Source: Hetaerina americana (lineage: Eukaryota; Arthropoda; Insecta; Odonata; Calopterygidae). Taken from it: 64,000 bases of DNA. The stretch covers positions 21,241,469 to 21,305,468 of the forward strand of contig JAKTNV010000004.1 of assembly GCA_022747635.1 (NCBI GenBank). The letters run 5' to 3'. Within the stretch, counting starts at the first letter, position 1. Each line of letters begins with the position of its first letter. A model generated the notes under the pieces. It saw only the letters and a program-made list of their open reading frames with translations, was not told the DNA's origin and made no database searches. A program made the position numbers and the translations under genes. Below, one piece after another: positions 34,765 to 45,780 of the stretch.

Positions 34765-35075
34765 TAGTACCCTGCAAGCCACCGCTAAGGTGTGTGGCAG
34801 GGGGTGAATACACACCAGACCATTTTTACCCGAACATGACCCTACCGCGGTCGGACAATGTTATTCTGATCCCCTATCTTTCGTGGAAAAAATGGCATCT
34901 TAAATCTATTTGTTCTACACTTAATCTCTCCGATTTTATTAACATGATCTCTCCGACTGTTGTGCGATGAGAGTTATAAATCTTTTCAACATCATGCTAA
35001 AGAGACCTTCCAATTCATGCAAGAGCTTCAATCTGTAATTTAACCTTCGCTCCGTGTGGGATACCCAGCCTAGCT
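34765..35075 (+). repeat. Repeat R1, fullest copy
   Basis: Reference copy for the family here. It starts AGTACCCTGCAAGCCACCGC and GGTGTGTGGCAGGGGGTGAA. It then has ACCGCGGTCGGACAATG, TTTCGTGGAAAAAATGGCATC, CTCTCCGATTTTATTAACATG and CAACATCATGCTAAAGAGACC, and ends with AATCTGTAATTTAACCTTCGC. No coding capacity. Probably the 3' untranslated part of a retroelement, or a SINE. The class is undecided. Confidence 0.85.
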
Positions 35076-35114
35076 TAATTCAACGGTAACACAACTTGAA
35101 TAGACAGATTTTCA

Positions 35115-35410
35115 GTAGTAGTAGTATTTTAGGGGAGGCGACCGACAGCTAAGGTCATTTGCGCCATTAGGGATGGACAGGAAAGGATGAAGGGCGGAGA
35201 AAAACCCGGCGTCGGCATTAGGTTACTCTTAACGTAAGGCGCCCAGGGAGTCCCATTCGACGGACGGCGTAGTCCCTCCAATACCCTCTGCAAAGCACCT
35301 CAAGTAGGAATCGAGATAATACTGCAAAATATTCGACCCCGCCGGGATTCGAACCCGGACCCTCTGGGTGGAGAAGCCAGTACAATAGCCACCACACCAT
35401 TTCGATCCCC
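35115..35410 (-). mobile_element. SINE family A, best preserved copy
   Basis: The head on minus reads GGTGTGGTGGCTATTGTACTGG (A-box region), then CCCAGAGGGTCCGGGTTCGAATCCCGG with a perfect B box (GGTTCGAATCC). The body contains GCCGTCCGTCGAATGGGAC and GCCGACGCCGGGTTTTTCTCC. The 3' end is ATCCCTAATGGCGCAAATGACC, then CAGCTGTCGGTCGCCTCCCC and a TACTACTACT tail. It defines the family for the copies at 1.7, 5.7, 17.1 and 31.6 kb. Confidence 0.88.
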
Positions 35411-36369
35411 TGATTTGGAGACCAGGAAAATAAATCTGTGTCGTTTTTGCTAATCATGGCTCAAGCGGTCAAACCCGAAGTGTTTGATATATACATGTAC
35501 GCCATGCTGCCCAGCATACGTATCATACGAAATTTGAAGCAGTAAGTTAAGTCATAAAGGCTATTTTAAAATAAACTGGTAATACATTAACTTCTTTATT
35601 ATGAACAATATTATAATGAGCATGGTTCTTCTTCACATGAAAGAAGAACTATTTGACAATATAGGATTTGAAGTATTTCAACTTAATCTAATTAGAAATC
35701 CGAATACAAAAATACCCCAAACATATTAATACACCCATGGTACCCTACGCCTGGATTTCAAAATCCAACAATCAAAAAGATAAATATTAACACATAAATT
35801 CAAGCACGGCATCTATTATGGGAAAAAGGAACATTGTTTAAAATCGAGAATATTTTGCCATTCTCACATGCGATGTTCTGCAGTGGGTTTCACGCACGCC
35901 GCGGAGGCGTGACACGACGAAAAACCTTTCTCGACTGCAGTCACACATTCGCGTCAACTGTTTGCACTCTAGCAATCTCGATAAATGCATGGATGTGCGA
36001 AAGAAAGCATACTGTGCATTTGTTTGTTTGTATAAGGTGACTGGAATGGTAAACAGGGAAAAGTAGTGGATGTCGCCGTAAGGATGCAGTGAATGAGCGG
36101 TCACTGAGTGCTATTCATGTGATATACGAAGAAAGTAAGGTTAGTGTAGGAGGAAAGAGAACTTTCGCTGTTCGCTGTGAACTTTTTTCTTTGCTCTCTT
36201 CTTTGGGTGTACGAAGAATCAGAGAAATGTAAAATGATAATGGATTTAAGACTTTTAAAATGGTAGTCATGGATGCTGTTTGCTATATTATATGCTGCGA
36301 GTATACGAGATCCTCGTGAAGTTGGATTGATTGCCAATTATGATAAACTGATTAGCGTAAATCATTATA
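35411..36369. other. AT-rich DNA, nothing recognised
   Basis: No supported feature. Overlapping frames around 35834-36104 have no domain. Confidence 0.4.
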
Positions 36370-36475
36370 AGAGATAAGTTGGGAGTCACTCACGAAGCGA
36401 AGGTTAAATTACAGATAAATCTCTTGCATGAATTGGAGGGATGTCTTTTTTAGCAATGATGTTGAAAATGTAGGA
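36370..36475 (-). repeat. Repeat R1, 3' end fragment, inverted
   Basis: The plus text AGCGAAGGTTAAATTACAGAT, then CATGAATTGGAGGGATGTC and TAGCAATGATGTTGAAAATG, is the reverse complement of the last 100 bases of the copy at 34765. Confidence 0.85.
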
Positions 36476-37279
36476 TTAGCCCCATTGTACTCGTACTACG
36501 GGAGAAGAGAACATGTGGGTGCTACTCCTATTCCAAAAATTCGTCAATAAGCGCTTTCTTAAATTTGATTCGAATTTCAAAGTGTCGCGCCAACATCGTC
36601 CAGCATTTGGGTTATCTGTTAAATCATCAACGAAAAGAGTTTGCTATCCAGCTTTCCGCTCTTTATAAGAACGAAATGCGTAGCTCAGTTAAAAATCCGG
36701 ATGAAGTTCTAGAGCAAACTTCAACTCCAGCATCCTGTCCCAATAAGGTAGTACGAATTGAAAAATACAGTAAGTTATTCTATCCACTGAAGCGAATAAA
36801 CCGTAAAGAGGGCCTGAATTCCATACATCGTGGCAGATCCAAGGTCTCTGCACTCATTACTTATCCTAATAAGGCATCGACGGAGAAAGAAAGAGAAAAC
36901 CATTTAACATGACATACTTGGGAAGAACATCACGAAAAATTAACGTTCCACTGTGCTTTTTAAGGGTAAGGTAATTATATTGCAATTCGAACGAGATTCT
37001 CGACCAATTGAGGTACTTACTGCATAACGATGAATTAAGTACAAACCTTCAATCCTATAACCTCAATCAATGATCTTATTAATACTAATTTTTCCTCTTT
37101 ATTGATATTTCATTTCGTTAAGGAGAGGAGCTTAAGGCCAAATGAGATTGTGTTGCGAGGAAATGATTTTAAAGCTCACAATTATTATTAATTATAATTA
37201 TTTTCGCATAAGAGCTAGATTTTGAAAATGTTGCTTTGATAAATTGAGTTGTGTATGAATTTTATTAGAGGAGAGAGGC
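36476..37279. other. No feature recognised
   Basis: A 115-residue plus frame (36565-36912) lies here. It has no recognisable domain, no splice or promoter context, and its composition is like the background, so it is not called as a gene. Confidence 0.4.
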
Positions 37280-37620
37280 AGGGGATCACTCACGGAGAAA
37301 AGGTTAAATTACAGATTGAATCTCCTGTATTATTATCACATACTATCCTGCAAGCCACCACTAGGGTGCGTGGCTGGGGGTGATTGCACAACAGACTACC
37401 TTTGACCGAAAAGGGTGATCGGATAACGTTGTTCTGACACCTTACATCTCTCAGTTCGACACTTGATCTCTTTTTATTTACATGATCTCGCCTACCTCAG
37501 TTCGACGGGGGTAATAATACATTTGCAACATCAATGCTAAAGAGATATCCTTAAAATTTATTGGAGAGATTTAATCTGTGATTTAACCTTGGCTCAGTGA
37601 ATAATTCCTAGCCCAGCTCC
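37280..37620 (+). repeat. Repeat R1, plus copy fused to an inverted 3' end
   Basis: A near-complete plus copy runs from CTATCCTGCAAGCCACCACTAGGG (37347) to TTAATCTGTGATTTAACCTTGG (about 37590). Immediately to its left, 37286-37325 holds an inverted R1 3' end (ACTCACGGAGAAAAGGTTAAA). The unit is therefore bounded by imperfect inverted repeats of about 40 bp, which can look like the terminal repeats of a DNA transposon. Confidence 0.75.
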
Positions 37621-38039
37621 TATCGTATGACGATGGGGCTAAGAGACGGAAGTTTTAAGGTTCGTATCGGCGCCTTGTGAGCTCATCTTGAGTGCTCATA
37701 AAGGTTTACTTTGACATTTTGATCGGTAAGGGGATTGGATCGGCCCTTATAAATGTCATCGAGCTCGTCTCCCTCGAGAGACTACCCTAGCGGATTTCGG
37801 GCGATATCGGACCGACCGCTCAATATTTCTGAGGCCAATGACGAAGGTGCTTCACGAATATTAAATAAGGATACGATAAATACAATATATAATTATAAAC
37901 CGAAAATTGATTACAACCGTACGTAAAGCCATGAATTAACTGACCTTTAATTATGAACTATAATAAATTCTACATTAAATTACTGGCGAATATTATTACA
38001 CGTACGGAATCATGGGAAAAAGGAAGTGTGTGGAAATTT
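37621..38039. other. No clear feature; weak tRNA-like B box
   Basis: AAGGTTCGTATCGGC near 37660 resembles a degenerate Pol III B box, but no convincing A box or family match was found. The rest is AT-rich. Confidence 0.3.
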
Positions 38040-38205
38040 TTTTAGTACTCTGCAGGTTACGGCTAGGCTGTGTGGCGGGGGGGAGTTTGGTGAGTACACA
38101 CTAAACTTATTTCGACCCGAATACTTTTCCCCTCGAGCGCGGTCGGATAACGTTATTCTGATCCCTAATCGTTTGTGGGGAAAATGGTGTCTTAAATCTA
38201 CGACA
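38040..38205 (+). repeat. Repeat R1, 5' half
   Basis: TTTAGTACTCTGCAGGTTACGG, then GTGTGGCGGGGGGGAG and GAGCGCGGTCGGATAACG, and CGTTTGTGGGGAAAATGG match the first half of R1. At about 38205 it switches to LINE 3' sequence. Confidence 0.8.
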
Positions 38206-38290
38206 GGCAAGGGAATCCATCGTTGTACCTTTTGGTAGCTTGTGTCCATTCAAAACTTACCTAAACAGAATGATCACCGATAGGAAAAAT
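38206..38290 (+). mobile_element. LINE 3' untranslated tail
   Basis: CCTTTTGGTAGCTTGTGTCC then AAAACTTACCTAAAC and GATCACCGATAGG parallel CTTTTGGTAGCCTGGGCC, AAAACCTACCTTAACC and GATTACCGATAG at the 3' end of the LINE at 25.3 kb. It directly follows R1 in the same orientation. Confidence 0.7.
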
Positions 38291-39074
38291 GAATACAAAA
38301 CAACAGCCTCGAAAGTGTGAATGACGAGAAAATTTATGCATCTATTACTTCAGATAAACTACGAAAGAAAATCTGGTTAGCGAAAAATTTCTCAAACTTC
38401 TAAACTATTCTTTCATTTAACTGTGGAAAAATTTAAAGAGAAAAACTAAAAATAATTGCATCGAAAAAATCACATTTCATGGTTATTTGCCACCACATTT
38501 CGAAGTTCACGACGGAATTCATAATTAAAATTACGCCCCTTAATTAAGAGTATAGGACTGCCTATCCGGAGGGACTGAGTTAGCGGCTCATGGCCAAGGT
38601 AAATGAATATTTTTTCTTCATTTTGCCCGCCAAGCAATAAAACTTTGGGAGAAATATTACCAGTGGCTCTCTTGACAAAATTAAACTATACTTGTCTGTA
38701 GTCAGGAAAAAATGATTTAAAAATTGTTGAAGAAACTCTGCAAATATGAGTCTAGTAAGCCTGCGAAGTGAAGCCCGTGTGGCAAATTTTAACAAACTTG
38801 GGAAGATGGGAGACGAATTAGAATAACTAGTGGATTCAGAATTAGAACAATTTCTTTCGAAACATTTTTAAACCTCGCCATTTAATGAAAGACAGCTCGA
38901 CGGATCGAAACGTTACAAGATGAAACATATCGTATTTTTTCATTCATTGAAGGTGTTCCACTAATTAAAGGCAGGTTTTGGACACTCCATTACGACTATT
39001 ACCTTGTATATACCGCAGAACTTTCATTAATTTGCCCTACATTACCTGCCCTATTTACTTCATTTCTTCGTAGT
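38291..39074. other. AT-rich DNA, nothing recognised
   Basis: No supported feature. Confidence 0.4.
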
Positions 39075-39461
39075 ATCTGTCTGCCATTATGTCGTCTACT
39101 AAGAAGCCTTCTTTAAGCCGTCCTTACTCTATCCTGCTTATCCTTCGCCCCTCTACAGTTATCACAGCGTTCAACATTTCAGTACTCCCTTCGCTCATTT
39201 CTTCTGCCTCCACCGGATTTTACCTAGCGGCTTCCTCTCCCCGTTGGCGCTAATTAAAACCTCATTTGACTTCCTCCTTATCCAACTTATTTTCTCCATT
39301 CCTCACTACACCACCTCACGAACTAGGCTTATCCCCTTGCCGCAAATACCAGGTATCAGATCCATGCACCGCTAAGCACCATATTAATGTCTTAACTAAT
39401 CTCTTCCTCACATCTCTATTCAGTGTTTCCACAATCAATTCTCTTCTCCTTGCAAATGCGA
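39075..39461 (-). mobile_element. LINE C-terminal fragment
   Basis: The minus strand reads a broken reverse-transcriptase tail. FARRRELIVETLN and VKTLIWC correspond to ARRRDLMTGPLN and FKTLIWS at 25.3 kb. Further on, RLKEGFLVDDIMADRYYEEM is the C-terminal tail. Frameshifts and stops occur throughout. It joins a minus-strand R1 fragment directly at its 5' side. Confidence 0.78.
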
Positions 39462-39580
39462 TAAGGGATAAGAATAACATTGCCTGACCGCTGTGGGGGT
39501 AGAAATATTAGGGTAAAAATTAATCTGATGTATATTCACCCCCTACCACACACCCTAGTGGTGGCTTGCAGGGTACTAAA
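39462..39580 (-). repeat. Repeat R1, 5' half, minus strand
   Basis: On plus, CACACCCTAGTGGTGGCTTG and CAGGGTACTAAAATA give the R1 start. CATTGCCTGACCGCTG corresponds to the CGGTCGGACAATG block. The R1 half ends where the LINE fragment begins, the same arrangement as at 38205. Confidence 0.8.
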
Positions 39581-41330
39581 ATATCAAATATCATTTCCCT
39601 AGTTTCTCTAATACTATGACCAGTTTATTTTTACATAACGCCCGAATTGTGCATATAACTTTGTTAGACTGCTGTTTACCTCTTTACCGTAATTAAAGGA
39701 TTTAGCACTCTCACGCTTCTTCAAAGGAGTCAATCGATCCAGAAAACCGTATTTCCTTCTTCGGGAAGTTCTAGGAGGAGTTTAATCTTCGTCATTCTTC
39801 ATCGAAGGAATTGCTGTTCACAATATCCATCCAATCAGAATTAACAGATAATAGCAAGACAAAGAATATGAGACAACGCATCATAAGGTCATCTCTCTCT
39901 ATTATAAAATGTCTCTTTAAATTGGAAAATTGGCATCTCGCAAGACGAGTGAATTAAGGAAAGTCTTTGACCACTCACAGACCATTCCGAGAGGTAATAT
40001 TTTAGCCTTACTCAGAGGAGAACGGCGAATAAAACACAATTACAGGGCACTAAATTTCGTTCCGCGTCCCTTTTTGTGCCACGGGATAAACGGACGCCAT
40101 CAACTGCGCGTCGCCACAACATTCAATCAACAAATCAACAGCTAAATGGGATGATCTCACTGCCTTTTAACTTACGTCACTTACGATCACTCCCGATAAC
40201 GGAACCAAGAATGGAATTGCGTTTCTAGGCGACCTCCTTACTCCACGCGTCTCCCCCTCTTTCGTGTCTATCGCTTACGAAATCCTCCTCTCCCCCCCTT
40301 TCTTTACCTCCCATGGAGAAACGGTAGACTAGTGGAAAACACCAGAAGTGCAGGGTAATTGGGGGGAGGCCGGGGCTCTTTTAATCCCCTAACCGGGATA
40401 ACTTGGCTCTGCAACATCCTTTCCTTTATCGTGAAAGGATCCATTACTAGAGTAATGCATTTCCGAAGAATCGACAGAACTAAAATTCCCTTCATTCGTA
40501 AGGATCTTCATCATAACGATATATCGAAAATACGGGACTAATTTTACAATCGATTAATTGAGTTTCGCGTTTTCCATGGGAACTGTGACCGTTTTCCCCG
40601 GAACTCTGTAGAAATGTGAGAAATTTCTAAGCGGGGATATGACTCTATGATATACGTGCATTGTACATCAGTAATGACTGTGGTACTCTAGCTACTATGT
40701 AATGATACACATACAAATATGGTAAATACGAGGACATTTACGCAAAATTGGGTAATGTTCTGTATCCTTACAAAAAAGAGATTCATACGATAACATTCCA
40801 TAACACGTCACTAGAGATAAAATCCATGTGGTATGATCACATCATCGATACAAATCGATTGCAAATACTTAGCGACATACCTACCCGGAAATTATTGTCA
40901 CGTCACTGTCCCTTCGATATGCAGTTTGCATCGAAGGTCCATTGGGGAATGAATATCGGAAAGTACTGCTTGTGCGCAACCAGTATCGCATCCACGAATT
41001 GTAAATGAAACGTGTGTTTAGAAGATGGTTTTTCGACCGATCGTAGGCGTAACCAATATTATTTCTGAGGAGAGAATACTTCCAGATTTTCTCCCAACCA
41101 ACAGTGGACTGTTCGCCAGGCCAACCATTTTAGATTAGTACCTGTGGAAAACATGGCCGATTAATTTGTGAATATAACTGGCCACCAGTAACCTCAACTA
41201 CGACTTTAGTGTACGAGAGAAGCTTAGAGCTTGTATCATAATGTTAGATCCTTCGTAACTACAGTCAGTCGAGAGGATGGCTTTACCACCCAACACAATG
41301 GATTTATTTCCTCCATTACTTTATTAAACT
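39581..41330. other. AT-rich DNA, nothing recognised
   Basis: No supported feature. Frames at 39930-40145 and 40748-41008 have no recognisable domain. Confidence 0.45.
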
Positions 41331-41890
41331 ACGAGGTGTGTTAAAGTTCTAAGATTATCCAAATTATTCTTCGAGCATGGGTGACGTTAGAAAGAGCGTT
41401 TGAGCTTAAAGTACGCGGGGATTCTAAATGTACGCTGTACCATAAAGTATAAATGATTCGTATGGCTGCCGTTAGAGTCCTAAGCGTTTTGAAAAATTAA
41501 AATTGCGTCTTGCAAAAAACGCATGCTGTTCTTGTGCATTAAAAGTGCACAAGAACAGCGTGCAATCATTCTTTTTTTCCAACTGCATGATTTTACACTC
41601 ATAGATATTCAACGTCAATTGGGTGAGACATGCGGTGATGGTGTCAGTGTTGCAAAAAATGAGCGTTTGTGGGTGCGGCAATTCAAAGAAGTCCAGAAGT
41701 CGCGGATACAAACCCAAGAAGCCTCGACCACGGACCAGCCGGTTTTTCCAGTGGCCAAAAGGGACCCCAATGGAAACTTTCTTGGCGGTCATGGAATCAT
41801 GGTGTGACGCTGTTGAAAATGTGTAGGTCTATAGGGAGATTATTTTAAGCAGGAATATGAGTTTCAAATTTCTAGTTGGTCAGACGAAAA
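41331..41890 (+). mobile_element. Mariner-like element with internal deletion
   Basis: The left part carries a terminal-repeat-like TACGAGGTGTGTTAAAGTTC (41330). From 41545 the frame reads SAQEQRAIILFFQLHDFTLIDIQRQL and later NERLWVRQFKEV, the N-terminal DNA-binding region of mariner transposases of the SETMAR-like group. The central catalytic domain is missing. The right part (about 41760-41855) matches the extreme C-terminus, including GDYF in one frame, and matches the separate fragment at 45640-45780. A 14-bp perfect hairpin lies at 41525-41559. Confidence 0.75.
41525..41559. repeat. 14-bp perfect hairpin in mariner remnant
   Basis: GCTGTTCTTGTGCA (41525-41538) and its exact reverse complement (41546-41559) are separated by TTAAAAG. 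Including one mismatch, the stem extends to 18 bp. Confidence 0.95.
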
Positions 41891-42034
41891 TTCGGAGATC
41901 TCTGTTTACAAACATCTTGTGTGACAAGACAAATCTGTATTATGACTACTCTTGGATGAACTCCAAGAAACTGCGGTAGATGCCGCGACAGTAACTTGTA
42001 ACAGAGTCATCCACTAATGTGCTTTAAAATACAA

Positions 42035-42157
42035 CAATTTCAAAGTGTATAAAAATCCTGGCAACGGTAACTTAACTGGTTAAAGCACTTGGCCGGAAAT
42101 CGAGGGATCCGTGTTCGAATCACAGTCAAGGCGATTGATTTTGACACTTTGAAATTG
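42035..42157 (+). mobile_element. tRNA-like SINE head inside a 14-bp inverted repeat
   Basis: Between about 42059 and 42135 the sequence has an A-box-like GGTAACTTAACTGGTTAAAGCAC and a B-box-like GTGTTCGAATCAC at tRNA spacing. It cannot be folded into a normal tRNA acceptor, so it is not called a tRNA gene. It is flanked by CAATTTCAAAGTGT (42035-42048) and its exact reverse complement (42144-42157). It does not match SINE A or B. Confidence 0.5.
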
Positions 42158-43429
42158 CCGCATTGTAATCCTCATCGAATATATGCTTAGATTTCATCAT
42201 ATATATGATGACATTCAAGCATCCACAACAATACTTCCGTAAGTAAGAGAGCGAGATATTCATTATTTTGCTAATTTAACTCAAATATGTGTATCTTTTA
42301 TTGATAATATTCGCGTTTTTTCCTCCCTGGGCACGTTTTTGGCGTCCCTTGTGTCTCTGGTACCTCAATAAGCAGTTTTTGCCTTTTTATCAGGCGTCCC
42401 ATTGGTCAAATCACACGAGTTCAAAGCATCCACGCCCGATAAGTTGATCAAACTCGCAGCCTTTTGAGTTAAGGGGCGGGAGAGCGTTAACCACCTGCCT
42501 TACCCGGTCGGAAATTTCATCACTAGACACCGAGTGATCGCCTTGGTAAGAATTAGACTGCCCATAACTACCGTTTCTTTTCCTCGCCTATGAAATTTAC
42601 AGCCACTTCACACCTCCATTCGGGGTTCTCTGCTGGGTCCAACGGGAAAAGAACGGTTTTCTGGCCAATCTTCATGCCTTCGGGTCAGTTATCGATTTTG
42701 GAGTCGCATTTTTAAGCTGCAATAAAATGCGAATGGCGGACCGATACGTACGTGAACGTCCGCCCAGGGATAAAATTTCACCGATGCTACTATAGGCGAT
42801 AATTAATCATCATTCAAACGCCATTAGTCCTTCATTTGGTCATTAATGAAAACAAATTCTTAAACCATTGCCCTTTAAAACTTCGAGGAACCCAATAGAA
42901 ATACGCTACAGTTTTACGGTATAGTTTGGTAAAAGCGGCGACCTCGCTGGGGCCCGGTGTCTGCGGCACTATGCGCGAGCCATAATTGGGACCCAATAAT
43001 TCAAATGGAGCTCGAGTCACCTTCTACCTTTGATGCTATATAATAGTATTCGTAAATGAATTAATTTACGATTTAATTGATCGTTCCTGTTTCAATGATG
43101 GTTCAAGGGTCGTGAGATAAATTTATTACACTCATTTGGGCCGTTTCTCTAAAAGAATAGGGACGACATCTTATAGAGAAGTAAAAAGAGCATGTTTATA
43201 ATGAATTAAATGAGCGTTAATGTAGTCATTGCGAAGATTTTACATGCAACACATGAGATATCGCTGTTCATGTAACTATTTACCTCTATCCATAACTGGA
43301 TTTGCAATATTCTAAAGGATTCTTTGTTGGTAAAACGCGTGGTCACGCACTATCGAGACATGACTAAGGCACATTATCGACGATACGATGTGTCATAACA
43401 CATTATGTCCTACACTTTCGATTGTTCTA
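42158..43429. other. No feature recognised
   Basis: Mixed composition (42400-42800 is less AT-rich). No supported gene or repeat. Confidence 0.4.
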
Positions 43430-43625
43430 CAACTCGATTGGGGTGGAAAATCTGAAGAAGGTATAAAAAGTAAAATCATTATAATGAGAGGCATTGGGAT
43501 GCTAAAAGCTCTGGTTGAAGGGATAGTATTAAATAAAAAAGGTAAAGAAGAAAGAGATTTGGGATTTCAAGCGGTAAGGAGGATAGTAGAAATAATGCAA
43601 GAATGAAAACCTAGGGAAAAGCGTG
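43430..43625 (+). mobile_element. LINE C-terminal tail fragment
   Basis: The frame at 43388-43606 ends GIGMLKALVEGIVLNKKGKEE, which parallels EEMLKTVIEGRILGKRGGG in the copy at 25.3 kb. Only the last part of the protein is represented. Confidence 0.6.
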
Positions 43626-44499
43626 ATTATGCCATACAGAATACCTTTCAACGTCTACGAAGACGTGTAGTACCTTCCAGGGGCCATCCAGAATCAACTA
43701 ATACAATATAAACTCACTTATGATAGTAAATATATACCTAACTCAAAGGCAAAAATTATACTGTCCGTTACAATATGACACGTATCTACTTATAACTTGT
43801 GGTGCACAAATTCAGCAGACGATTCAAACCGCACCACTTCCCAATTTGACCCGACCAGAGATACAAGTAATATGCTATAGTTTAGACCAAAAACATACAT
43901 CCGGAGGCAAAGGCGTTACTACTCCACCGCATTATATGGATGGCGACAAAATGCAATCATGCAAATCTAAAAAACCAGCGTCAACTACGACGCAGAAGGA
44001 TGTCCTCTGGCTTGATTAATCTGACGGGAGCGGTTTGGATGGATGAGCGCCTCCCATTTTCATTTCCCTTTTTGGTATGCTAAATTGGAAGGCGGGTCCA
44101 TTTCCCATACAGCTCACTCGTGGAGTCTTAAAGGATGCCTTCAAATCAAGTATCGAGTCCTTTGGGAGTGAGAGGAGGAAGTCTCCTCTTCGCCAAAGCG
44201 TTCCCCCAAAACCACGAGCACTTGAAATGCTGGAGTAAACTCAGTCTCGCAGGCCATGAGGACGAAGGGCAGGATGGCGCCTCCTCCCACTCGATGGTGG
44301 TCCGGAAATTTTATCGAGCATTTCAGAACCAAAGGGATTAAAATAGAACCGAAAAATTAATTTCAAAATTAAGGACACGTTATACCAATTTTCCGACAAA
44401 TTTTAGACTCAAGCATACAATAAACAATTTTATTGCATACCCCACAGAATAACATGCTAGGGAGTTTTAAGTATGTCAGGGAAGGGTAGAACGTTTTTC
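43626..44499. other. No feature recognised
   Basis: A 99-residue frame (43720-44019) and a balanced-composition patch at 44130-44340 have no recognisable content. Confidence 0.4.
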
Positions 44500-44740
44500 T
44501 TAGAAAAAATGCATCAATCCAGGAAACGTGGATGCAGGGTACATTGAGCCGAATTGAATTGTTGCAGGCTGTGATCGAGGAGAGAAAGCTGTTTGGGAGG
44601 CAGGAAGTACGCAAAATTAAAAAAAAGAGTTATTTCCACAAGGATTTTGGAGCATCCAGTGATGAGTTAGAGTACTCTTTGGTGTTATGGGACAGCAGTT
44701 ATCTACCGGTCCCTTTACCGGTAGATTACTACCGTCACTC
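44500..44740 (+). mobile_element. LINE C-terminal tail and 3' end fragment
   Basis: The frame from 44532 reads MQGTLSRIELLQAVIEERKLFGRQE, corresponding to the MLKTVIEGR tail of related copies. Near 44700 ACCGGTAGATTACTACCG matches the LINE 3' block found at 26.06 and 52.75 kb. Confidence 0.65.
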
Positions 44741-44879
44741 CTCGATGCATAGTTTATAAGAATTAAGAAAAAAGTCGCAGAAAAAAAATGCGAAAAGGGT
44801 AGTTACTGAAATTCATAAAGATTATTTATTATTAATTGTTAGTCAACCATTTTAAGGTAGAGTTTTGGCTGTACACAGA

Positions 44880-45640
44880 CTGTACACTCCTACATTTCTT
44901 AGCCTCGCCAAATAAGGAAAACCTGAAACCCCACACTAGAATACACTGTTCTTCAAGTCCTCACACATTCTACCTCCCCTTATTCCTTGCAATAGAGCCG
45001 TCTTTTTCCCATTCCTACCTCGCTTGCCTAACATCCTCTATCACAGTCTTCAGTATTTCATTGGCAATCAAATTTATTCGCATCCATATTTCCAGCCTCC
45101 ACTGGATTTCTCCAATAATCCCCTCTCCTCTCCCAACATGGCAAGCACTTCTTCGTTTCATTTCCAAACTTCCATTCTACCTTTCTCATCCTTCTTCAAA
45201 CCCATATTTCAAATATCCAATCTACTTCAGTGACCCGGCTTTACCATCTTACTTCAGCGACCAAGTGTCCGACTCAAAAAAACCACAATCCTTACGGAAG
45301 TGAACACTATACTATTCTTAACGTCCCTATCATCAATTCATTCCTTCATGTGAATGATCATTTGCCTAATGCAATTATTCTTCTTATATCCCAACTACTG
45401 TGACCATCTATGCCCATTACACTTTCAAGAAACGTATATTCTTCCACCTAGTCTAGTTTTTGGCCTCCTAATTTAACGTTTAATTTAGTCTTCCGCCTCG
45501 AAAACCTTATAACCTTTGCTTATTTACACTGATTTGCATTCCATACCCATGACATGTTTTCTAACGCACTCAGAAATAACTGTAACCACTTGGCTGACTG
45601 GCTAAGCTAAACTTGATCATCCACCCATGACCGTCAGTAA
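44880..45640 (-). mobile_element. LINE fragment: palm to C-terminus, decayed
   Basis: The minus strand runs from a degenerate catalytic box (plus GCTAAACTTGATCATCCACC near 45610, giving a DDQ-like motif) through the C-terminal region. The plus text CTATCACAGTCTTCAGTATTTC (45039) is the reverse of the GMLKTVIE-type stretch. It covers about the same span as the copy at 21.5 kb and is broken in many places. An incidental 155-residue plus frame overlaps it. Confidence 0.75.
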
Positions 45641-45780
45641 TTTTTCAGTGGCCTTTTTGAAGGGTTCTCGATGGCGATGGAGTCATATCGTCAGTGTTGT
45701 GAAAATTAGTACGTCCACGAGGAGATTATTTTGGGAAGTAACAGAAGTTTCAACTTCCAAGCATAAGTAGTTAAACCGAA
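45641..45780 (+). mobile_element. Mariner-like element, 3' end fragment
   Basis: TTTTTCAGTGGCC, GATGGCGATGGAGTCATATCG, GTGTTGTGAAAATTAGTACG and GAGGAGATTATTTTGGGAAG align with 41740-41865, the C-terminal end of the mariner remnant, including the GDYF motif. Only this end is present. It abuts the LINE fragment at its left. Confidence 0.7.

Noticed and set aside
36565..36912. 115-residue plus-strand open frame
   Set aside because: No recognisable domain, no promoter or splice context, and it lies between transposon fragments. It could be real but cannot be supported.
37621..37700. Possible tRNA gene or SINE head with AAGGTTCGTATCGGC
   Set aside because: Only a degenerate B box. No A box at the right distance and no cloverleaf stems.
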